64,000 nucleotides of DNA from an uncultured Pseudomonadota bacterium (GTDB lineage Bacteria; Myxococcota_A; UBA796; SXON01). The translations under genes were made by a program, and so were the position numbers. Where the stretch lies: contig CAIQVJ010000027.1 of the NCBI GenBank assembly GCA_903875225.1, positions 1 to 64,000 on the forward strand. Direction: 5' to 3'. The notes under the pieces are model-generated. The model saw only the letters and a list, made by a program, of their open reading frames with translations, searched no databases and was not told the origin of the DNA. The first letter of the stretch is position 1. Each line of letters starts with the position of its first letter. Positions 52,330 through 60,966 of the stretch are shown one piece after another.

Positions 52330-53340
52330 ATGGAGAGAAAACCGCTGAACGAACTCGAGACGCGGGAGATCCAGCGGATCCAGGAGGTCACCCGCGAGGG
52401 CACGCACTACGACTCGCTCGGCGTGGACCAGTCCTCCACCAAGGAGGACGTGGACGGCGCCTACCACACCTACGTGCGGGCCTGGCACCCCGACCGGTTC
52501 TTCAACCGGGACACCGGCGAACTCCACACGGTCATCGACGAGAACTTCGCCTCGGTTACCCGGGCTTTCCGCGTACTGCGGGACCCTGCCCAACGGAACG
52601 CCTACGATGCCGAGCTCCGGGCAGCCAACCGCGGGCCACGCAAGAGGCCGTCCATCCCGCCGCCCCCGGTCCGCGAGAGTGGACAGGAAATCCCCGGGTT
52701 TGAAGTAACATTTCGCAAGGCCGACAAGGCCGCACAGCCCCAGCCGGCGGGGGAGGCCACCCCGGCCTCCCAGGCGAGGGCCCGCGCGCCCAACGCGGTC
52801 GACAAGATCAAGCAGCAGCTCCAGGCCCAGCTCGTGCAGGCCCGGCGCTACTTCGATGCGGGAAAGATCGACTTTGACGCTGGTAACTGGTCGAAGGCCG
52901 AAGGAAACCTGTACCTGGCCACCCGGTATGACCCCCAGAACGCCGAGTACCAGGCCCTCCATCGGGACGCCACGCAGCGAGGCCGCCACGCCCGGGCAGC
53001 GCACTTCATCCAGCAGGCAGAGCAGGCCGAGGGCTATGGGCATGCGAAGGAGGCAGCGAACTCCTACCGAAAAGCCATCGCGCTCGATCCGCCGGACGGC
53101 AAGGCCTACTTCAAGCTCGCCCAGATCCTTCGCACCCAGGAGGATGACCTCCGGGGCGCGGTGGAACTCTACCGCAAGGCCGTCACGCGGGAGCCCCGAA
53201 ACATCGAGTACTGCGTCGTGCTCGCCGAGGTGTACGAGGGGCTGGGCCTGAAGGAGAATGCCCGCCGGCTCGCGATCATCGCCAGCGCGATCGACCGCGA
53301 CCACGCAGGAGCCAAAGCCCTCGCGAAGAAGCTGCGCTGA
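52330..53340 (+). CDS. J-domain and TPR protein
   Basis: Protein of 336 residues. A J domain at about 25-95 (THYDSLGVDQSSTKEDVDGA) includes the HPD triad at 53-55 (RAWHPDRFF), needed to stimulate a DnaK ATPase. A Pro-rich linker follows. Residues ~165-336 are TPR repeats (AQLVQARRYFDAGKIDFD, NSYRKAIALDPPDGKAYFKL, ELYRKAVTREPRNIEYC). It may deliver clients to Hsp70 or recruit Hsp70 to a TPR-bound complex. It lies between xerC and the second ECF sigma gene; no operon is evident. Confidence 0.88.
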   Translation: MERKPLNELETREIQRIQEVTREGTHYDSLGVDQSSTKEDVDGAYHTYVRAWHPDRFFNRDTGELHTVIDENFASVTRAFRVLRDPAQRNAYDAELRAANRGPRKRPSIPPPPVRESGQEIPGFEVTFRKADKAAQPQPAGEATPASQARARAPNAVDKIKQQLQAQLVQARRYFDAGKIDFDAGNWSKAEGNLYLATRYDPQNAEYQALHRDATQRGRHARAAHFIQQAEQAEGYGHAKEAANSYRKAIALDPPDGKAYFKLAQILRTQEDDLRGAVELYRKAVTREPRNIEYCVVLAEVYEGLGLKENARRLAIIASAIDRDHAGAKALAKKLR

Positions 53341-53494
53341 CCAGGGCCGCCGCTGCGACGTCCGGCGGCGGCAGCAACAAGGCGGCCGCACCAGCCGGAG
53401 GGCACACGGCCCCGTCCGGGTCGAACAGAGCGACCAACCGTGTAAGATTGCCACCCGGTCGCGCGTTGCTCTCACGAGCGGCCATGGAGGCGCT

Positions 53495-54088
53495 CTGACT
53501 GACGAAGCCGAGCTCGCACCGCTCCCCGAAGAACGCGCCGTCGTCGAACGGCTGCGCAAGGGGGACCGCGCGGCAGCGGGCACACTCTACGTCTGGTACG
53601 GCACCCCCTTGTTCCGCGAAGTCATCCTGCCGCGCCTCCCGAACCGGGAGCAGGCAGAGGACGTGCTGCGGGACACCTTCAGGGCCGTGCTGGAGCGCAT
53701 CGAGCAGTACCATCCCGAGGAGAACAAGAGCATCTACTTCTGGCTTCGGCGGATCGCGATCAATCGCGCCACAGACGTGCATCGCGCCAACCAGCGCGCC
53801 CGCAAGCTGGAGGTGGCGGTCGAGGCCGAGGCCAGGATCCACGGCGAGGCCAGCACGGCAGACACCCCCGGCGAGGGGCTCGAAGCCGATGACACCCGAG
53901 TCCAGATCGAGGCCGCGATGAACACCCTGAACCCCCGCTACAAGGAAGCCCTGACCCTGCGCCTCCTGCAGGACCTGCCCCGAGAGGACTGCGCCGCGCG
54001 AATGGGCGTCGCAGTGGGCAACTTCGACGTGATCCTGCATCGCGCCAGCGCCGCCTTCCGAAAGGCCTACACCCCCGACCCTGACTGA
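53495..54088 (+). CDS. ECF-type sigma factor with unusual start
   Basis: Sigma-70-like factor of about 197 residues. Region 2 is FREVILPRLPNREQAEDVL, then FRAVLERIEQYHPEENK and IYFWLRRIAINRATD. Region 4 is AAMNTLNPRYKEALTLRLL followed by CAARMGVAVGNFDVILHRA. No in-frame ATG, GTG or TTG exists between the end of the previous gene and the conserved part. I place the start at CTG 53495 with GGAGG four bases upstream. Alternatively ATG 53484 is the start and one base is missing in this sequence (see findings). It is followed 16 bp later by its probable membrane anti-sigma factor. Confidence 0.78.
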   Translation: MTDEAELAPLPEERAVVERLRKGDRAAAGTLYVWYGTPLFREVILPRLPNREQAEDVLRDTFRAVLERIEQYHPEENKSIYFWLRRIAINRATDVHRANQRARKLEVAVEAEARIHGEASTADTPGEGLEADDTRVQIEAAMNTLNPRYKEALTLRLLQDLPREDCAARMGVAVGNFDVILHRASAAFRKAYTPDPD

Positions 54089-54104
54089 CCCCCCGGAGTA
54101 CCCC

Positions 54105-55445
54105 GTGACCCCCGAAGAGACCCAGACCGCACTGCTCACCGACTGGCTGCAAAGCCCGCCGGGGACACCAGCGCCCGAGGGTCTCGATCCGGACGTGGTC
54201 GCTGCGGTCTACACCCTGCGGCCGGACAGGGCGCCGCCCCTGCAGCTCTCCATCGACGCCATCCTGGACGGCGTCCAGTCGGGTCCCTTTGCTGTCGGTG
54301 TCACCCGAGCCGGGCTGGAGGGAGGCTCCAGCCGCAAGGTGGTCGGCCGTAGCGCGAGGCCGCCCACCCGGCGCACCCGGAGCCGGGCCTGGTGGGCGAT
54401 CCCCGGCGTCGGGGTGAGCGTGGCTGCGTTCGCCGTGGTGGTGATCGCAGTCAAGGTGGGCAGCTCGATGTTCCTGCAGAGCCCCGAGATGGCGAGGTTC
54501 GAGCAGGCGCCGATGAGTGCGGCCGCCCCGGTGGCGCCCGTGCCGGTCGCCGCAACGCAGTCCGCGCCCGCGCCGGAGCAGAACGCCGCCGCCGCGGCCC
54601 CCGCCCCGCCCCCCCCGGCCGGCGACGCGCCATCGGCCACTCCGGCCGCCCCCACCCTCGCCGACGGAGCAGCCGGCACGGCCGACCCGGCCCGGACGCC
54701 CTCGGTGATCGCAGAAGCCGAAGCCCCCGCAGCACAGTCCGGCCCGACAGCCGCCTTCGACGCACCCCGGGATCTGGAGGCCACGGTACCCGCGTCGCCG
54801 GGGGAGGCCCCCGCTGCGAGCGGGTCGGCCGTCGGGGGCGCCAGCGCGCGGCTGGACTCCAGCTCCAAGACCGCCTCGGACGCCGTCTCCTCGGAGCTGG
54901 CCAGGCCGGACAGGGCCGCCGCGAGCGAGTCTGCGGACATGGCCAGCGGCGACGACGAGGACCTGGCCGTACAGAAGGAGAAGAAGTCCGAAGCCACGCG
55001 GCGCACCCCTGCACCCGCGGCGGCGCCCGCTCCGGCCTCGGCGCAGGCGCAGGGTGGCGGTGGCGGCTCCGCGACCCCGTTCGACTACAACCCGCGCTTC
55101 TACACGGCATACCCCGAGCTCACGACCAGCTACGCCGCCGCCATCGCCGACGAATCCGCCGGGCGCTACTCCACCGCGCTCACGGTGTATGCCGGCTTCC
55201 TCGTGAGCCCTCACACCGATGTCGCACAGGACGCCGCGTGGAGGGCGGCACGCTGCCTGCGAGCACTTGGACGGCTCGACGACGCGCTCACCACCGTGCA
55301 GACCGGGCTCCGGCGCTCCTCCGCGAACACCCCGTACCGCTCGAACCTCTACGCCCTCGAGGGAGAGCTCTACAACGCGCAGGGAAAGAGCGCCGACGCG
55401 GCGAAGGCCTGGTCCGAGGCGGCGAAGCTCAACAGCGCGCGGTAG
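54105..55445 (+). CDS. Probable anti-sigma factor with exported TPR domain
   Basis: Protein of 446 residues with a GTG start preceded by CGGAG. The cytosolic N-terminal ~90 residues would bind the sigma factor encoded just upstream. A single transmembrane helix is at about 94-117 (AWWAIPGVGVSVAAFAVVVI). A very long Ala/Pro/Ser/Asp-rich periplasmic spacer (~120-320) follows. The C-terminal ~115 residues are TPR-like (SYAAAIADESAGRYSTALTVY, ARCLRALGRLDDALTTVQTGL). No zinc motif is visible. The assignment rests on position, topology and the match with the other sigma/anti-sigma locus at 32018-33583. Confidence 0.72.
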   Translation: MTPEETQTALLTDWLQSPPGTPAPEGLDPDVVAAVYTLRPDRAPPLQLSIDAILDGVQSGPFAVGVTRAGLEGGSSRKVVGRSARPPTRRTRSRAWWAIPGVGVSVAAFAVVVIAVKVGSSMFLQSPEMARFEQAPMSAAAPVAPVPVAATQSAPAPEQNAAAAAPAPPPPAGDAPSATPAAPTLADGAAGTADPARTPSVIAEAEAPAAQSGPTAAFDAPRDLEATVPASPGEAPAASGSAVGGASARLDSSSKTASDAVSSELARPDRAAASESADMASGDDEDLAVQKEKKSEATRRTPAPAAAPAPASAQAQGGGGGSATPFDYNPRFYTAYPELTTSYAAAIADESAGRYSTALTVYAGFLVSPHTDVAQDAAWRAARCLRALGRLDDALTTVQTGLRRSSANTPYRSNLYALEGELYNAQGKSADAAKAWSEAAKLNSAR

Positions 55446-55830
55446 CGACCTCGCGGCAGGCGGATCGCGTGCACGGGGGTCAGGTCCATGTCGCGGATTT
55501 CTCCCAACCGCCACGGCGTCGCCTGGGGTGAGCGCCAGACGCCCGGGGCCCGGGGCCCGGGGCGGTGACCGAACGTGACGCCCCTGCTCGCACCGACGAA
55601 GCGCTGCCTGTTGACAAGCTCAAAAATATGGGTAATAGTCTGGTTGCAAGGCTCCGCCTGACCTCGTGTCACACGACCCTGCATCCGCTACTCCGGAGCC
55701 ATGGCTCCCGGACTGCAAAGGGTGTCGTCCATCTGACGGCGTCCGTCGGGCATCCGTCGTCCCGTCGATACGGACCGATCTCGAATTTCATTTATTACGG
55801 TTCCGACCTCGGAGGTCGCACTGATGGCAC
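55446..55830. other. Long leader region upstream of XPB
   Basis: 385 bases without a credible protein gene. From left to right it holds a GC block with GGGGCCC repeated (about 55540-55563), a promoter (55611-55639), a perfect palindrome GGAGCCATGGCTCC (55695-55708), GTCCGT and ACGGAC arms around 55740-55780, and GACCTCGGAGGTC (55805-55817), whose second arm is the ribosome-binding-like GGAGGT. Confidence 0.65.
55611..55639 (+). promoter_or_regulatory. Sigma-70-type promoter
   Basis: Consensus TTGACA at 55611-55616 and AATAGT at 55634-55639 with 17 bp between, in an AT-rich patch. Transcription from about 55646 would give a leader of about 185 bases before the XPB start. Confidence 0.65.
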
Positions 55831-55847
55831 ATGCACGTCAGGCCTGA
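55824..55847 (+). CDS. Seven-codon ORF overlapping the XPB start
   Basis: ATG at 55824 lies seven bases after GGAGGT (55811-55816), an ideal distance, and encodes MAHARQA before a TGA at 55845-55847. It overlaps the first codons of the XPB gene in another frame. It may be a translational control element or chance. I cannot tell from sequence alone. Confidence 0.35.
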   Translation: MAHARQA

Positions 55848-57525
55848 CAACCCCCTCATCGTCCAGGGCGATGGCAAGGTTCTATTGGAGACGAAGCACA
55901 AGAAGTACGAAGAAGTTCGTGACTTCCTGTCGCGGTTCGCCGAGATCGAAACCAGCCCGGAGCACCTGCACACCTACCGCATTCACCCGCTCTCCCTGTG
56001 GAACGCAGCATCGAGCGGGCTGAAGCGGGACGAAATCGTCGAAGGGCTTCGCGGGTTTTCCAAGTTCGACGTCCCGCCCGACGTGCTCGCTCGCGTGAGC
56101 GAGACGATGGACCGCTACGGCCTCGTCAAGCTGGTCGAGCATCCGACGGACCCCAAGCTCCTTCGGCTGGAGTTCGCCACCGCCTACATCGCGAAGGTCG
56201 TCGGGAACCTCAAGTCCGTGCATGACCTGCTCCTCCCCGATGGCAGCCGGTACTTCGCCGTGAGCGGGGGGCACCGCGGCGTCTTCAAGCAGCGCATGTT
56301 GAACGACGGCTGGCCCGTGGAGGACCTCGCGGGCTTCCTGCCTGGCGACCCGCTGCCCTTCGGGCTGCGAAAGACCCTGCTCCAGAACGGTCTGCCGTTC
56401 ATCGTGCGCGACTACCAGACGACCTCGGCCGAACGCTGGTTCCAGGAGGGAAAGCCATCGGGCGGGCACGGCGTGATCGTCCTGCCCTGCGGCGCCGGCA
56501 AGACCATCGTCGCGATCCAGGCGATGCAGAAGGTACAGCAGCACACGCTGATCCTCGCCACGAACGGGGCCGCCGTACAGCAATGGGTTCGGGAGATCCT
56601 CGACAAGACGACGCTCACCCGGGAAGACGTGGGTGCGTACACCGGGGAGACCAAGGAAATTCGCCCTGTCACCGTCACGACGTACCAGATGCTCACCTGG
56701 CGGGCGTCGAAGGACCAGGAGTTCGCGCACCTGCACCTGTTCCGCGACCGCAACTGGGGCATGCTGGTGTACGACGAGGTGCACCTCCTGCCCGCACCCG
56801 TCTTCGGCGCCACCGCCGATGTGCAGGCGCGGCGCCGCCTCGGGCTCACCGCGACGCTGGTACGCGAAGATGGTCGCGAGGGCGACGTCTTCTCGCTCGT
56901 CGGGCCCCGCCGCTACGACATGGCGTGGCAGACGCTCGAAGAGCGCGGGTTCATCGCCGAGGCGCGCTGCTTCGAGGTGCGCGTCGACTTTCCCAACGCC
57001 GCCGCCCGCAAGAAGTACGACGAGGCCAGCGAACTGAACAAGACGCAGGTCGCGACCGCCAACCCCGCCAAGCTCCCGGTGCTCGACGGCCTGTTGAAGA
57101 AGCATGCAAACGACAACGTGCTCGTCATCGGCACCTACCTCGAGCAGCTCATCCTCATCGCCAAGCGGTACAACGCGGCGCTCATCACCGGAAAGACGCC
57201 CGCACGGGAACGAGAGGTCCTGTTCCAGCGGTTCCGCGAGGGGCGCCTCAAGTTGCTGATCGTGTCGAAGGTCGCGAACTTCTCGATCGATCTGCCCGAT
57301 GCGAACGTCGCGATCCAGATCTCGGGCAGCTACGGCAGCCGCCAGGAAGAGGCACAGCGCCTCGGGCGGGTCCTGCGCCCAAAAAAGGACGGTGCATGGT
57401 TCTACAGCATCGTCACCCGGGAGACAAAGGAGCAGGAGTTCGCGATGAAGCGGCAATTGTTCCTGACAGAGCAGGGGTACCGGTACTACATCCAGGAGGC
57501 GGGGCAGCCCGCCGTCGCCAAGTGA
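55831..57525 (+). CDS. XPB/ERCC3-type DNA helicase
   Basis: Superfamily 2 helicase of 564 residues, 3'-5' polarity in the family. The N-terminal domain (PLIVQGDGKVLLETKHKKY, SPEHLHTYRIHPLSLWNA) is as in actinobacterial XPB. The ATPase core has Walker A LPCGAGKT with K224, DEVH at 315-318, GLTATLVRED with the RED motif of XPB, and ISGSYGSRQEEAQRLGRVLRP (motif VI). The thumb-like region lies around LEERGFIAEARCFEVRV. Eukaryotic XPB opens DNA in repair and transcription; the bacterial role is less clear. It is followed 12 bp later by a Helicase_C_3/WYL protein. Confidence 0.93.
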   Translation: MHVRPDNPLIVQGDGKVLLETKHKKYEEVRDFLSRFAEIETSPEHLHTYRIHPLSLWNAASSGLKRDEIVEGLRGFSKFDVPPDVLARVSETMDRYGLVKLVEHPTDPKLLRLEFATAYIAKVVGNLKSVHDLLLPDGSRYFAVSGGHRGVFKQRMLNDGWPVEDLAGFLPGDPLPFGLRKTLLQNGLPFIVRDYQTTSAERWFQEGKPSGGHGVIVLPCGAGKTIVAIQAMQKVQQHTLILATNGAAVQQWVREILDKTTLTREDVGAYTGETKEIRPVTVTTYQMLTWRASKDQEFAHLHLFRDRNWGMLVYDEVHLLPAPVFGATADVQARRRLGLTATLVREDGREGDVFSLVGPRRYDMAWQTLEERGFIAEARCFEVRVDFPNAAARKKYDEASELNKTQVATANPAKLPVLDGLLKKHANDNVLVIGTYLEQLILIAKRYNAALITGKTPAREREVLFQRFREGRLKLLIVSKVANFSIDLPDANVAIQISGSYGSRQEEAQRLGRVLRPKKDGAWFYSIVTRETKEQEFAMKRQLFLTEQGYRYYIQEAGQPAVAK

Positions 57526-57537
57526 GGGCAGACTGCA

Positions 57538-59874
57538 ATGGTCTTTGACGAAAGTGATCCGACGGAAAGTGACCCAACGGAGAGCGCGGTAATGGAGAGC
57601 GGCATCGAGGATGCCGGGAAGAAGCGCAAGCGCCGCCGCCGGCGTCGGGGCGGGGGAGAAGAATCTCCGGGCGTCGAACGCCCCGAAGGCGAAGCCCGGG
57701 CGCCCCGCGAGCCCGTGGAGCCGCGGGGTGACGAGCCACGCGGCGCAGGCGCCGGAGGCCGCCCCCGTGGACGCCGCCTGGTACGGGAAGACGCTGACGC
57801 ACCGGGGGTTGCGATCCCGGCCAGCGGCAAGATGGTGAACCGGCCGCGGATCCACAAGAAGCGTTGGAAGCCCACCGGGGGTACCGCACGGCGACGGGTG
57901 ATGAGCCGCGTCGAGCTCGACGACCTGATCCTCTGGTTCCAGAAGCTCCCCGAGCCCATCCTCACCTCGCTCTACAAGGCGATGGGCGGCCAGATGGCGC
58001 GCGGCGTGGATGCCGACCGGATGATCCAGCTCACGGTGCGGGCCATCGCGCAGGGCAACCGGCTCGGTGGCCTGCTCTCGCAGGTCCACCAACGCGACAA
58101 GCAGGCGCTCGCCGCGCTTGTTCAATGCGGCGGGCTGGCCCAGGCGGACGAGTTCCACAAGGAGCTCGCCCTCACCCTCGGGGGACGGGAGCACGACTGG
58201 GCACGCACGATGCAGGCGCTTTCGGACCGCGGTCTGGTGTGCGCCTCCCCGCCCGTGGACGACGGCTTCTACTACCTCGTGCCCGAGCCCCTGATCGATC
58301 CGCTGCTGAGCCAGCTCGGCCCGGAGCTCGAGCTCTCCACGTTCCAGCACGAGGAGATCCGCGTCGTCGATCAGCGCCCGTTCTGCCCGCCGATGGACTT
58401 CTCGCTCGCCACGCTGGCGACCTGGCTGGACCAGCGCCCGCCCCGCCTCACCCAGCGCCAGGAGGTGTTCAAGCAGCACAAGGACGACCTCGACAGGTTC
58501 TTCGCGCAGATCTGGGCGCCGGACAGCGAGGTGTTCAACCTGCACTACGACTTCCTCATGCTGCACGGCATGATCGAGCTGCGAGGCGATCGGATCGCGG
58601 TCAACCGCGACGTGGTGGAAGAGTGGCTGCAACTCGAACCCGAGGACCAGCGGGATCTCGTCTTCCGCGCCCTGGACCAGCGGTTTCCGATGGCCGAGTG
58701 GGTGTTGTGGGCGATCCACAGCGGCAACGGGGAGTGGATTCCCGAGGCGCCTCTACAGGCCCTCTACCGCCGCTGGAAGCGTGGGGAAGACTGGCGCGAG
58801 CGCTACCACAAGGGCCTCTACGCCTCTCCGCGCGGGGCTGACCGCGACACCTACGCGTTCACCCCGCTGGTGGCCTCCGGCATGGTCGAGCTCGGCGTAT
58901 GGGGGCAGCAGAAGTTCTACCGCCTCTCGCCCCGGGCGCGGGCGCTGCTCGAGCCCAGCGACGACGAGGGTTTCAGCAAGTTCTACCTCACCCCCAGCTA
59001 CGAGATCATGGCCCCCGCAGGGCTCTCGCCGATGATGCTGTTCCGCATCGGCGAGATCGCCGAACTCGTCGGCTGCGACCGCGCGAACACCTACAAGATC
59101 ACCGAGGTGAGCATCGAGCAGGCGCTCACCAAGGGGTGGCGCCGGGAGGAGCTCCTCGACTTCCTGCGCGACTACTCGCAGATCGGCCTGCCGGAGAACG
59201 TGGAGCACACGCTCCGCGGGTGGATGGGACAGGAGGGCGATGTCGAGTTCCACGACATCACCGCGCTCACGGTCCACCGGTCGGTGGTCAAGCGCTTCGA
59301 GGCCTCCCGTGGCATCAAGTCCTTCGTGCTCCACCGGTTCGCTCCCGGGCTCTACGCGGTAGACCCGCGGCGCCTGCCGGAGATCTCCGCGGAGCTGGAG
59401 CGACTCGGGTTCAACCCCTCCCGGGAGGTTCGTCGCTACCCCGCCGACGACGAGGCGCTGGGCGCACGCGAGCGCCTGCACCAGATGCTGGCCGAGGCAC
59501 GCGAGCTGCGCGACGACCCCGTCGCGCGCGCCCACTCCGCCGATACGCAGCCCGACGATCTGCGCCCGGTCCCGGGCTCGTCCTCGGCGCAGCGAGCGCA
59601 GTCCCGGCGGGGTCCGCAGCCGCCCCCCCGCACGGGCCCGCAGGAGACCCGTGCGGTCATCGAACGCGCGATCCAGCAGTCGTTCTGGTGCGATGTCCAG
59701 TACCTCTCGCTCAAGGACCAGAGCCGCCGCGACCTGGTGCTGATCCCGGAGCGCATCGCCCTCAACCGCGAAGGCGCCTCCGTGCTCGTCGCGTTCGACA
59801 CCGCCACGGGCACCAAGCTCTCGTACCCCATCGAGCAGATCGAGCGCATCCGCTCGACCCCGCCAAGGAGGTAG
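57538..59874 (+). CDS. XPB partner: Helicase_C_3 and WYL-like domains
   Basis: Protein of 778 residues. The first ~115 residues are disordered and highly basic (KKRKRRRRRRGGG). The central part resembles the XPB/Ssl2 N-terminal-like helicase-associated domain (PF13625): ILWFQKLPEPILTSLYKAMGG, GVWGQQKFYRLSPRARALLE, FSKFYLTPSYEIMAPAGLSP, RFAPGLYAVDPRRLPEI. The C-terminal ~75 residues (RAVIERAIQQSFWCDVQYLSL, LVAFDTATGTKLSYPIEQIERI) look like a WYL domain, which often binds nucleic acid or ligands. The same pairing with XPB is known to me from mycobacteria. Probably a DNA repair or stress complex. Confidence 0.82.
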   Translation: MVFDESDPTESDPTESAVMESGIEDAGKKRKRRRRRRGGGEESPGVERPEGEARAPREPVEPRGDEPRGAGAGGRPRGRRLVREDADAPGVAIPASGKMVNRPRIHKKRWKPTGGTARRRVMSRVELDDLILWFQKLPEPILTSLYKAMGGQMARGVDADRMIQLTVRAIAQGNRLGGLLSQVHQRDKQALAALVQCGGLAQADEFHKELALTLGGREHDWARTMQALSDRGLVCASPPVDDGFYYLVPEPLIDPLLSQLGPELELSTFQHEEIRVVDQRPFCPPMDFSLATLATWLDQRPPRLTQRQEVFKQHKDDLDRFFAQIWAPDSEVFNLHYDFLMLHGMIELRGDRIAVNRDVVEEWLQLEPEDQRDLVFRALDQRFPMAEWVLWAIHSGNGEWIPEAPLQALYRRWKRGEDWRERYHKGLYASPRGADRDTYAFTPLVASGMVELGVWGQQKFYRLSPRARALLEPSDDEGFSKFYLTPSYEIMAPAGLSPMMLFRIGEIAELVGCDRANTYKITEVSIEQALTKGWRREELLDFLRDYSQIGLPENVEHTLRGWMGQEGDVEFHDITALTVHRSVVKRFEASRGIKSFVLHRFAPGLYAVDPRRLPEISAELERLGFNPSREVRRYPADDEALGARERLHQMLAEARELRDDPVARAHSADTQPDDLRPVPGSSSAQRAQSRRGPQPPPRTGPQETRAVIERAIQQSFWCDVQYLSLKDQSRRDLVLIPERIALNREGASVLVAFDTATGTKLSYPIEQIERIRSTPPRR

Positions 59875-59877
59875 CCG

Positions 59878-60093
59878 ATGCCCGATGTCGACCCCAACAT
59901 CCTCACGTTCGAGGACGCGCTCCGCCAGCTCGAGGAGCGTGTCCGCGACCTCGAGCGCGGCGAGGTCCCCCTCGAGCGCGCGCTCGCCCTCTACGAAGAG
60001 GGCGTGAAGCTCGTCCGCGCCTGCCACGAAAAGCTCGACGCCGCAGACAAGCGCATCACCGAGCTTTCCTCGGAGCCCACCGGCCGGCTTTGA
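59878..60093 (+). CDS. xseB: Exodeoxyribonuclease VII small subunit
   Basis: Protein of 71 residues. FEDALRQLEERVRDLERGEVPLERALALYEEGVKLV is the family's two-helix signature in full (read in short pieces: LTFEDALRQLEERV, LERALALYEEG, CHEKLDAADKRI). XseB binds XseA to form a nuclease for single-stranded DNA. It begins three bases after the stop of the XPB partner gene, so it is co-transcribed with the helicase pair. xseA is not in the window. Confidence 0.92.
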   Translation: MPDVDPNILTFEDALRQLEERVRDLERGEVPLERALALYEEGVKLVRACHEKLDAADKRITELSSEPTGRL

Positions 60094-60201
60094 AGCCCCG
60101 CTTCGGCGGCACGGGCGCGAGATCTGACGGTCCGTTGACTAAGCCGAGTAGCCGTTTGCCCGCCGGGTCGAGTAGACTGCGGGCCGACCCGGGAAGGTGT
60201 G

Positions 60202-60903
60202 ATGTTCGACAACGTCGGACGAGGAGCCGAACGCCAACGAAAGCGCCAAGCAAGCGCTTTTCTGCTTTCCATCTGCCTGAACGGCGGCGGGATGGGCGCG
60301 TTGGTGTGGGTGGGTTCTCGTGTGGTAGCCGAAGTGAAGAAGGAAGACGACACCGTCGAGGTCGCGGTCGATCTGGCGGCGCCCCCGCCTCCCCCGCCTC
60401 CCCCTCCTGCAGGCGGGCACAAGACCGTGCACAAGGAGAAGGAAAAACCCAAGGAAGACGTGCCCGTCGAGCCCGTGCCGCTCCCCGAGGAGCCCCAGCA
60501 CGACGAGACCGTCGCATCCGACGCGGGCGTTGAGGGCGGCGTCGAGGGCGGCGTCGAGGGCGGCGTCGTCGGCGGGGTCGTCGGCGGCGTGCTCGGCGGT
60601 ACGCTCGGCGGCACGCTGGGGGCGGTCAAGACCGTCTACTGGAGCGCCGTGCAGGAGAAGAACCGTGTCAAGCCGCAATTCCCGGAGGCTGCCCGTCAGC
60701 TGAACATGGAAGGCGACTGCGCCGTGAAGATCAACATCGACGACAAGGGCGTGCCGATCTCCGCAGAGGCCACGAAGTGCCCGGAGTTGTTCAAGGATGC
60801 AGCGATCAAGGCGGCGATGGCCTCGCGCTTCTACCCCTACAAGGACAACGGGATGTCCACCGCCGTGCAGTTCACCTATAACTACCGGTTCAAGCTGCAA
60901 TAG
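60202..60903 (+). CDS. TonB-like energy transducer
   Basis: Protein of 233 residues. One N-terminal helix (about 20-42) anchors it in the inner membrane. The Pro-rich periplasmic section (PPPPPPPPP) and charged KEKEKPKED are typical. Residues ~110-140 are an unusual Gly-Gly-Val repeat. The C-terminal ~90 residues form a TonB domain (PEAARQLNMEGDCAVKINID, KAAMASRFYPYKDNG). GGGAAGG precedes the ATG. The protein passes force from ExbB/ExbD to outer membrane receptors. The next three genes encode those motor subunits. Confidence 0.87.
   Translation: MFDNVGRGAERQRKRQASAFLLSICLNGGGMGALVWVGSRVVAEVKKEDDTVEVAVDLAAPPPPPPPPPAGGHKTVHKEKEKPKEDVPVEPVPLPEEPQHDETVASDAGVEGGVEGGVEGGVVGGVVGGVLGGTLGGTLGAVKTVYWSAVQEKNRVKPQFPEAARQLNMEGDCAVKINIDDKGVPISAEATKCPELFKDAAIKAAMASRFYPYKDNGMSTAVQFTYNYRFKLQ
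60529..60612. repeat. 12-bp repeat encoding Gly-Gly-Val in TonB
   Basis: Seven consecutive 12-bp units run from 60529 to 60612. The first three are nearly identical (GTCGAGGGCGGC type) and later ones drift. They encode Val-x-Gly-Gly tetrapeptides between the charged spacer and the TonB domain. Confidence 0.8.
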
Positions 60904-60966
60904 TCGGACCATCGTCCGCCGCGCCAGAGCCGTTTCTACCCCCCCCTACTCCCGACAGGACCTTCC

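Noticed and set aside
51322..53583. Minus-strand frame continuing over xerC and the J-domain gene
   Set aside because: Both plus-strand genes have complete catalytic motifs. Only the last 105 codons (51004-51321) look like a real protein.
55882..58719. 945-codon minus-strand frame over the XPB pair
   Set aside because: Antisense to well-supported helicase motifs; no recognisable domain.
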